Source: an uncultured Alphaproteobacteria bacterium (GTDB lineage: Bacteria > Pseudomonadota > Alphaproteobacteria > Bin95). From it: DNA of 5,677 nt. The stretch is from assembly GCA_913060845.1 (NCBI GenBank), contig CAJXVF010000195.1, positions 1 to 5,677 on the forward strand, given 5' to 3'. The translations under genes and the position numbers were made by a program. The notes beneath the pieces are model-generated. The model did not search any database and was not told the origin of the DNA. It saw only the letters and a list, made by a program, of their open reading frames with translations. Position 1 is the stretch's first letter. Each line of letters starts with the position of its first letter. This document shows positions 1 through 4,175 of this stretch, one piece after another.

Positions 1-48
1 CGAGATGTAGAGAGGTCTCGTGGGCTCGGAGATGTGTATAAGAGACAG
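1..48. other. Untrimmed Illumina Nextera P7/Read-2 adapter (technical sequence)
   Basis: This is not organism DNA. Bases 1-6 match the end of the Illumina P7 oligo, 7-14 (GTAGAGAG) match the i7 barcode that I recall as Nextera N707, and 15-48 match the Nextera Read-2 transposase adapter, ending with the 19-bp Tn5 mosaic end at 30-48. The true insert starts at 49. The assignment rests on remembered adapter sequences, but the match runs across all 48 bases and mirrors the other end of the window. Confidence 0.97.
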
Positions 49-50
49 GT

Positions 51-203
51 TCACAATAGCCCTCGCTCTGCAAATGAAGTTGTTTCCTGCCCGGCCACAA
101 CGACGTGATCCAGTGTGCGCACCTCCACCAGCGTCAGAGCCTCTTTCAGTCGCTGCATCAGTGAAAACCTGGCGAGTTGGATAGAAGGGGCGGTATCCGC
201 TCG
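51..203 (-). pseudogene. radC: 3' remnant of a RadC-family gene (JAB/MPN domain C-terminus)
   Basis: Read on the minus strand, this frame gives 50 residues from just after an in-frame TAG (204-206) to a TGA at 51-53. The last 36 match the RadC C-terminus: QRLKEALTLVEVRTLDHVVV, a short loop, then the typical ending SFAERGLL. RadC proteins are about 160-225 residues long, and the JAB/MPN metal motif (HxH...D with a NPSG segment) lies upstream of what remains, so this piece cannot be active. RAD near the start could be an older part of RadC, but about ten residues between it and QRLKEAL do not fit. It lies 20 bases downstream of the UDG-like gene in the same direction. RadC-like genes are common in mobile islands, and this looks like a host or island radC cut by the incoming cargo. 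The ending is clear; the exact left junction is not. Confidence 0.82.
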
Positions 204-224
204 CTAAAATGCTGGAGCAATTCG

Positions 225-887
225 TCAGAACAGCGATCCAGTCTTCATTGGATGTCCATACAGTTCAGAGATTTGCCCTTGAAACTGCGTCTGTCCGCCA
301 TAGCTCGGATGCCTCACGCAGATAACAGGCACGCTATCCGTGATTCGATGAGCGGCTGCGGCAGCATCGTTGCCGATGGCGACGATGCGCGAGGGACGAA
401 GCAGAACGATGAGCTGTTGTAGTAGCTCTTCGCCGGCTCGCCTTTCACGGGCGTTGTGTTGCCGGTTGGTGAACGGATCCCCTGATTCATGAGGGTGAAG
501 TGGGAAAACATTCCAGAGAAAGATGCGAGCATCAATGTGCTCTAGCATTCCCCATATAACCGCAGCGGTTCGCTCGGCTACGGCATTGCCGACTGTGGGC
601 CGTTCTGGAGCCAGATCGACATTCCAACGTTTGGCATGTTGGCTCATGTGAACATCGTCAGTCAGGGCCAACCCAGTTCGGCGGCCTCCGCGATACCCCA
701 AATCTCGACCGATCCAAATCGCATCTACAGGCTCCTCTGAAGCGCGACGCAATAATGCGGAAAGTGCGGCGGCGCGGCGGCGGGGCGCGTCTCGACGATC
801 ATGAACTTCACAGCGATCAGAATAAGGATTGAAGCAGTCCTCAAATTGCAGCGAGGAAACTGATTCAACAAAGGGGTGGATTTTCAT
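225..887 (-). CDS. Uracil-DNA glycosylase superfamily protein, last gene of the four-gene operon
   Basis: The 220-residue protein has the layout of the UDG fold. A glycine-rich first motif follows a beta strand (IWIGRDLGYRGGRR, residues 57-70), then TGLALTDD (71-78). A strand with Asn ends in FLWNVFPLHP (123-132), a later strand is RIVAIG (167-172), and the second catalytic-loop motif is HPSYGG (193-198). Established family knowledge: UDG-superfamily enzymes flip out and excise uracil or modified bases, and one bacterial member, Brig1, excises a glucosylated phage base. The first motif differs from the GQDPYH and GEAPG forms of families 1 and 4, so the substrate is unknown; D62 is a candidate water-activating residue by inference. 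The start ATG lies 2 nt after the MazG-like stop and has no clear ribosome site, which suggests coupled translation. Superfamily assignment is good; activity on uracil is not shown. Confidence 0.83.
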   Translation of the reverse strand: MKIHPFVESVSSLQFEDCFNPYSDRCEVHDRRDAPRRRAAALSALLRRASEEPVDAIWIGRDLGYRGGRRTGLALTDDVHMSQHAKRWNVDLAPERPTVGNAVAERTAAVIWGMLEHIDARIFLWNVFPLHPHESGDPFTNRQHNARERRAGEELLQQLIVLLRPSRIVAIGNDAAAAAHRITDSVPVICVRHPSYGGQTQFQGQISELYGHPMKTGSLF

Positions 888-889
888 TC

Positions 890-2020
890 TTAAGACTCAA
901 GCGGCATATATTGTAGGGTGCGTTCTTTTCGGTTGCCGATGATCCAGCCGCCTTGATTTTTCTTGATTTGACGGAATACGGAATATCCGTCCATGATGGC
1001 TTTTTCCCAAAGCTTTAGCGGGCACTTCTCAACCTCATAGCCACTCACAAACTCTTCAATGGTTTTGAGAATCCCAAGGGAAACCTTTTCTTGATTCTCA
1101 AAATAGTTTAATTCCTTGGCTCTAGAGAAAATCCATGCCGTAAGCCCTTCCTCAACGACGATTGCCCGGCCGCTGTCTTGCTCTTCATCATATTTGGACT
1201 GGCTCTTTCGCTTGTGCTTGATCAATGCCCGTATTACAGGTGACCAATGCAAGATGGCTGCATATGCAAAATGGAAAACATCATGAAATCGGTAGCCATC
1301 TCGGTCAGCGATGTTGTCGGTCAGGGGATCACCTATGAATACGCCATTCCATTGGAGATAGCTTTTGCCGCTACCGCGTTGATTGACTCGGATCTTGAAC
1401 TCTCTAGGGAGCTGCTCTTCTATTCCAAACTCGCTATCGAAATCAAGGCCAATCAGGTCAACCGCCTGTGGCTCCAAGAATGCACCCCTAGCTTTCCGGA
1501 GGTTCCCCCGCGCTACGTCCGAGAACGCCAACTCTGCGGCATGGATTGCATCGAGATAGGCTCGCGCGAAGGTGACCACGTCATTGCGCGCAGGCCCACT
1601 TCCCAGCAGAGCTGCGGCCGCCTGCCCCAAGCGTACCAAGGTAATGTCCAACGACGCAGGGGCCGCCACAGGCATGGCGATGTAAGCGAATGCACCTTCG
1701 GCTATGTCGCTTGCTGCCCCTATGTTCTTGAAGTTCCCGTGATTCGCCGCCTCGGCAAAGATATCTTCAAGTGGAGCTTGCATGCGCCGGCAGATCGCAG
1801 CCAAATACCAAAGCGTATCACCGAATTCTTCTTCCGCCGCCCTTCTGAAACCAGGGTACGCAGATTTTTCCCGGACATGTTTTTTGACAGTAGACATTAT
1901 TCCACCGACTTCCCCATAAAGCCCTTGAAGGACAGGATTGAAATCGGTTGGACTGAGTACATCCGTAGCTGCAATTTCCGAAGCGTAGTCCGAAAGCAGC
2001 AGAGAACCTTCCTTGTGCAT
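890..2020 (-). CDS. MazG-like nucleotide pyrophosphohydrolase with large C-terminal helical domain
   Basis: The 376-residue protein begins with an all-alpha NTP pyrophosphohydrolase domain (about 25-100). The second metal motif is intact as EEEFGD (63-68) followed by TLWYLAAICRRM (69-80), but the first reads EVGG (37-40) where the family usually has ExxE, so one predicted magnesium ligand is Gly. MazG-type enzymes cleave (d)NTPs, often non-canonical ones, to the monophosphate and pyrophosphate. Residues 125-183 look like a second, degenerate helical repeat ending DVARGNLRKA. Residues about 190-376 form a separate domain with RFHDVFHFAY (244-253), an HDxxH arrangement, and EEGLTAWIFSRA (290-301). 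It resembles what databases call the MazG C-terminal domain, of unknown function. The gene has a strong ribosome site inside the end of the Nmad2 gene, starts 3 nt after that gene's stop, and its GC content swings widely along its length. The MazG call is firm; catalysis is uncertain. Confidence 0.82.
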   Translation of the reverse strand: MHKEGSLLLSDYASEIAATDVLSPTDFNPVLQGLYGEVGGIMSTVKKHVREKSAYPGFRRAAEEEFGDTLWYLAAICRRMQAPLEDIFAEAANHGNFKNIGAASDIAEGAFAYIAMPVAAPASLDITLVRLGQAAAALLGSGPARNDVVTFARAYLDAIHAAELAFSDVARGNLRKARGAFLEPQAVDLIGLDFDSEFGIEEQLPREFKIRVNQRGSGKSYLQWNGVFIGDPLTDNIADRDGYRFHDVFHFAYAAILHWSPVIRALIKHKRKSQSKYDEEQDSGRAIVVEEGLTAWIFSRAKELNYFENQEKVSLGILKTIEEFVSGYEVEKCPLKLWEKAIMDGYSVFRQIKKNQGGWIIGNRKERTLQYMPLES

Positions 2021-2023
2021 CGG

Positions 2024-2650
2024 TTACCTCCGAAGCGTCAGCCATTCGAATGGAGCGCCCTGATATCCATTCAGCCCAAAGCTACGAACCCATTGCTCTA
2101 GGTTCGCAATCAGTTTTGGATCGTCAAAAGTAGTTAGACCTATTCCTGTTTTGCATAGAGACCGGCCTTGCTGGTCTTTTAGCTCTTCCGGGAACTCCGG
2201 CCCCTCTCCTCCGAAGTACACGAAGTCATTGCTGATGAGAACCCTGTTTACACCCGTGTCGCGAGTGACGTGATCAGGATTAAGTGAACCATCGGGGCGA
2301 GAGTGAAAGGAATCTCGTTGCTGCCAGACGGCCGCTGGTGCGGCTCTGAAGTAGATATTGTCCCCGCAACTTTGCTTCCGACTACCGTTGCGATAGGGCT
2401 TTTTAGATTCAAACCGTGGATCTGCCCCATATTCATCAAATGTCATCGTTTCGGTGACTTGCATCGCATAAACCAGATACCCGCCTCGCCGAACACTTCG
2501 ATCATTGCTGCCACTGCCTACCACCCAATCACCGATGTCAGCGCCCTTGCGGATATTTGGCTTGCAGGTTGCAAGCGTGCAGTATTCGTAAAAGGGATTG
2601 GGTGCGAAACCACTGTCGTACCGCACCACGTAGGAGTGGACACGTGCCAT
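2024..2650 (-). CDS. Nmad2 (nucleotide modification associated domain 2) family protein
   Basis: The 208-residue protein matches the Nmad2 family along most of its length. Landmarks are YVVRYDSGFAPNPFY near the N-terminus (7-21), CTLATCKPNIRKGADIGDWV (24-43), GGYLVYAMQVTE (56-67), the FDEY block (71-74), KQSCGDNIYF (92-101) and DTGVNRVLISNDFVYFGG (131-148). Nmad2 was defined by comparative genomics as a domain found near nucleic-acid modification genes in phages and bacteria; no biochemical activity is established that I know of. I infer a binding or sensing role for a modified nucleotide. The ATG shares one base with the TIR gene's stop (TGATG) and has no good ribosome site of its own, so translation probably depends on the TIR gene. 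The protein looks full length, with no signal peptide or membrane segment, so it should be cytoplasmic. Confidence 0.8.
   Translation of the reverse strand: MARVHSYVVRYDSGFAPNPFYEYCTLATCKPNIRKGADIGDWVVGSGSNDRSVRRGGYLVYAMQVTETMTFDEYGADPRFESKKPYRNGSRKQSCGDNIYFRAAPAAVWQQRDSFHSRPDGSLNPDHVTRDTGVNRVLISNDFVYFGGEGPEFPEELKDQQGRSLCKTGIGLTTFDDPKLIANLEQWVRSFGLNGYQGAPFEWLTLRR
2026..2031 (-). promoter_or_regulatory. Ribosome binding site for the MazG-like gene
   Basis: On the minus strand GGAGGT lies 5 nt before the ATG at 2020 and overlaps the stop codon and final arginine codon of the Nmad2 gene. Its strength contrasts with the lack of a clear site before the Nmad2 and UDG-like genes, so the MazG-like gene can probably be translated independently while its neighbours are coupled. 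Confidence 0.75.
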
Positions 2651-3117
2651 CAGCAGGGATGCCTTTTCAGAGGAACCGGATCACAGGCGCCACCGTCGGG
2701 TTTTTCCCATGTATCTTTTCCGTTGATCGCATCAATGATTGAGTCACCATTCCAGCCGACCAAGGCATCGGCGTATTCTTTCAGTGCCTCAGGAATGTCG
2801 CATTCCTTCTCACCATGCTCCCAGATGCCAACAATACGTTTGCCTTGCTTGGCTGCATATTCGATTTCCCAGGTCACCCAGTCGCTATCTTTCGTCTGGG
2901 GTGAGACGTAGCAAATAAATACGCCCGCCCAGTTTATCGCTGGGGCCAGAATCTGCGTCTTGATGTAATGCTCATCCGTGGCGTTGTTGAACTTTCCTGT
3001 ATGGATGGAGGAGTCCCTTACATCCATCCCTTTCGGAGCCAGCAGATCTTTGAGCTTTTGGAGCCCATGATCGTCCTTATGGACATGGCTGATAAACACG
3101 TTCCTTTTCTCTGCCAT
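2650..3117 (-). CDS. TIR-like domain protein (ThsB/DUF1863, MTH538-like type), first gene of the operon
   Basis: The 155-residue protein is nearly all one flavodoxin-like TIR domain. The first strand and loop read RNVFISHVHKDD (5-16), helix one LQKLKDLL (19-26), and IKTQILAPAINWAGVFICYV (52-71) is followed by a conserved WVTWEIEYA (80-88). E84 in that WxxWE element is the likely catalytic glutamate, by analogy with NAD-cleaving TIR domains. In Thoeris, ThsB proteins of this type make a cyclic ADP-ribose-like signal after phage infection; other TIRs deplete NAD. No ThsA-like effector is encoded here. The ATG at 3117 has a strong ribosome site (GGAGG, 6 nt before it). The stop overlaps the Nmad2 start by one base. 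The tail after about 137 is short and polar with two cysteines (145, 155) and has no recognised domain. TIR assignment is good; whether it makes a signal or depletes NAD is open. Confidence 0.86.
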   Translation of the reverse strand: MAEKRNVFISHVHKDDHGLQKLKDLLAPKGMDVRDSSIHTGKFNNATDEHYIKTQILAPAINWAGVFICYVSPQTKDSDWVTWEIEYAAKQGKRIVGIWEHGEKECDIPEALKEYADALVGWNGDSIIDAINGKDTWEKPDGGACDPVPLKRHPC

Positions 3118-3120
3118 CTG

Positions 3121-3128
3121 TCACCTCC
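3121..3128 (-). promoter_or_regulatory. Ribosome binding site for the TIR-like gene
   Basis: Minus-strand GGAGGTGA is an 8-base match to the anti-Shine-Dalgarno sequence, with the GGAGG core 6 nt before the ATG at 3117. It fixes the start of the first operon gene. Confidence 0.8.
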
Positions 3129-3152
3129 ATCGACGTTTTGATAGCGTAAAAG

Positions 3153-3182
3153 ATCGTAACTGAAATTAGGTGGTTATGGCAG
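3153..3182 (-). promoter_or_regulatory. Possible sigma-70 promoter for the four-gene operon
   Basis: On the minus strand CTGCCA (3182-3177, 4 of 6 matches to the -35 consensus) is separated by 18 nt from TACGAT (3158-3153, 4 of 6 to the -10 consensus). This would start transcription about 30 bases before the TIR ATG. The gap between the antitoxin stop and the TIR start is only 79 bases and slightly AT-rich, the natural place for an operon promoter. No clear terminator separates the toxin-antitoxin pair, so read-through is also possible. The match is moderate. Confidence 0.3.
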
Positions 3183-3196
3183 AAAACGCAGATCAA

Positions 3197-3499
3197 TCAA
3201 AGGATCGCCCGGAGCCCCTTGTCGGCGATGATGTTGAGCAGCTTCAGCGCCGGGCCAGCGGGTCGGGTTTCACCTTGCTCCCACTTGCGCACGGTCGAGG
3301 CCGAGGTGTGCAGGTGATGCGCGAACACCGGCTGGCTGAATTTCAGCGTCTCCCGTAGGCGCCTAATGTCCTCGGCGCCAAACTCCCGCACTGGCGGCGG
3401 GCAGATCGCGTCGAACTCGCGCATCGTCACCTTGCTGATCGCACCCACTTCATGAAGCGTGGCCAGGTCGTCACGCAGGGATTCAATGATCTTGCTCAC
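3197..3499 (-). CDS. HTH antitoxin of a type II toxin-antitoxin pair (NadS/HigA-like)
   Basis: A 100-residue protein read from a GTG start. The N-terminal half (SKIIESLRDDLATLHEVG, then PPPVREF at 35-41) is typical of NadS-like regulators found beside RelE-type toxins, and residues 44-78 are an HTH_3/Xre helix-turn-helix: DIRRLRETLKFSQPVFA, then TSASTVRKWEQG with the KWEQG element. It should neutralise the upstream toxin and repress the shared promoter. A GGAGG 6 nt before the GTG sets the start; extending the frame upstream would run into an arginine/cysteine-rich stretch that is just the toxin gene in another frame. The start lies inside the toxin gene (17-nt overlap), so the two are translationally linked. 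The toxin-then-antitoxin order is that of higBA-type loci. Confidence 0.85.
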   Translation of the reverse strand: MSKIIESLRDDLATLHEVGAISKVTMREFDAICPPPVREFGAEDIRRLRETLKFSQPVFAHHLHTSASTVRKWEQGETRPAGPALKLLNIIADKGLRAIL

Positions 3500-3866
3500 A
3501 ATGCACCTCCAATAACACGCCCGACTGCAACGCCTTCGATAACGTTTCCCCGGACAGTTGCAAGAACGCTTTGCCGGCGAATTGCAGCGCCTTCTTCTCG
3601 TCCTGCGTGATGTTCGCCTTGTCGTTCTTCGGGAACCCATGCAGGAACACGTAGCGGCTGCCGATCCTGGCCGATACCAGTGTGCGGTAGCCGCCGCTTT
3701 TACCACCACCGGGGCGGGCCACCCGCTTCTTGTAGAGGGAGCCGCCCAAGTCCGCGTCGATCAGACCGCTTTCCATCTCCTGAACCGCCTTGCACAACGC
3801 GGCATCGGACAGCTTCTCGCCCGACTGCCAGCGTGCAAAGTCCTTGCGCTTGAGGATGACCGTCAT
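3483..3866 (-). CDS. RelE/HigB-family toxin of a type II toxin-antitoxin pair
   Basis: A 127-residue protein of the RelE/ParE superfamily group whose members carry GGSLYKKRVARPGGGKSGGY (41-60), here followed by RTLVSA (61-66) and YVFLHGFPKNDKANI (72-86). RelE-like toxins cleave mRNA, usually at the ribosome; basic residues K46, K47, R48 and R61 are candidate RNA contacts by family analogy. The start at 3866 is chosen over an upstream ATG at 3923 because GGAGGT lies 4 nt before it, family homology begins at MTVILKRKDFARW, and the longer version would read through the operator. It overlaps the antitoxin by 17 nt. Such pairs stabilise islands or act in phage defence by stopping growth. The toxin looks intact and full length. 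Confidence 0.87.
   Translation of the reverse strand: MTVILKRKDFARWQSGEKLSDAALCKAVQEMESGLIDADLGGSLYKKRVARPGGGKSGGYRTLVSARIGSRYVFLHGFPKNDKANITQDEKKALQFAGKAFLQLSGETLSKALQSGVLLEVHCEQDH
3506..3510 (-). promoter_or_regulatory. Ribosome binding site fixing the GTG start of the antitoxin
   Basis: Minus-strand GGAGG lies 6 nt before GTG at 3499, inside the last codons of the toxin gene. No in-frame ATG is near, so this site is the main evidence for a GTG start. Confidence 0.75.
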
Positions 3867-3871
3867 TTCGA

Positions 3872-3876
3872 CCTCC
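3872..3876 (-). promoter_or_regulatory. Ribosome binding site fixing the toxin start
   Basis: Minus-strand GGAGG stands 5 nt before the ATG at 3866, choosing this start over the in-frame ATG at 3923. Confidence 0.75.
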
Positions 3877-3878
3877 AA

Positions 3879-3907
3879 ACTATACCCGAAACGGGCATAC
3901 TTTTCCA
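3879..3907 (-). promoter_or_regulatory. Likely promoter of the toxin-antitoxin pair
   Basis: TGGAAA (3907-3902, 4 of 6 matches to -35) is 17 nt from TATAGT (3884-3879, 5 of 6 to -10). The transcript would start near 3872, within the ribosome site and only about 6 nt before the ATG, giving a nearly leaderless message. Either that is real, or the main promoter lies further upstream and this is a chance match. The palindrome overlapping its spacer supports it. Confidence 0.5.
3881..3899. promoter_or_regulatory. 19-bp palindromic operator for antitoxin autoregulation
   Basis: TATACCCG and CGGGCATA (plus strand) are 8-base arms with one mismatch around AAA. The palindrome fills the promoter spacer and overlaps the -10, so an HTH antitoxin bound here would block RNA polymerase. 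Autorepression from such sites is normal for HigA-type antitoxins. Binding itself is inferred. Confidence 0.6.
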
Positions 3908-3945
3908 GTCTCCGGTGTAGCACCTAGATAGAAGGGATGGCCCGC

Positions 3946-3976
3946 CCGATTGTCGTGACGCCGGCACGACAATCGG
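3946..3976. repeat. Perfect 12-bp inverted repeat with 7-nt loop
   Basis: CCGATTGTCGTG (3946-3957) and CACGACAATCGG (3965-3976) are exact reverse complements around ACGCCGG. The hairpin is strong, but neither strand has a T-run after it, so it is not a standard intrinsic terminator. It lies between the DUF1016 truncation point and the toxin-antitoxin operator, in a part of that frame with no family match. It could be a weak or factor-assisted terminator, a protein site, or the trace of a recombination event. Confidence 0.8.
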
Positions 3977-4175
3977 AGCCGACTGGACGGGATGCCGGCC
4001 ACCGATCCGCGGGCATCCTTGACCGAAATCAGCAGCGCATAGGCCGACCACGGCAGCGTGAAGACCTTGGCCAGCTCGGCGAGGCCGAATTTCCCAGACA
4101 CTGTCTCGGAAATTGCGGAACGGGGATAGTCGGCCGCCAAGGCAGCGGGGGGCGCCACCGAAAGCGTCCTCTTGC

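Noticed and set aside
1247..2101. 284-codon plus-strand open frame opposite the MazG-like gene
   Set aside because: No recognisable motif and no ribosome site; the minus strand has a clear MazG protein.
2303..2911. 202-codon plus-strand open frame opposite the Nmad2 and TIR genes
   Set aside because: It crosses two well-supported minus-strand genes and shows no family signature.
2650..3117. Classifying the locus as Thoeris
   Set aside because: Only the TIR resembles ThsB; no ThsA gene is present and the three partners are foreign to Thoeris.
3500..3709. Upstream extension of the antitoxin frame, 70 more codons
   Set aside because: The extension is low-complexity Arg/Cys/Ser-rich and is the toxin gene in another frame; a ribosome site supports GTG at 3499.
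3867..3923. Longer toxin start at 3923
   Set aside because: It would run through the operator and promoter and adds residues outside family homology; the 3866 ATG has a good ribosome site.
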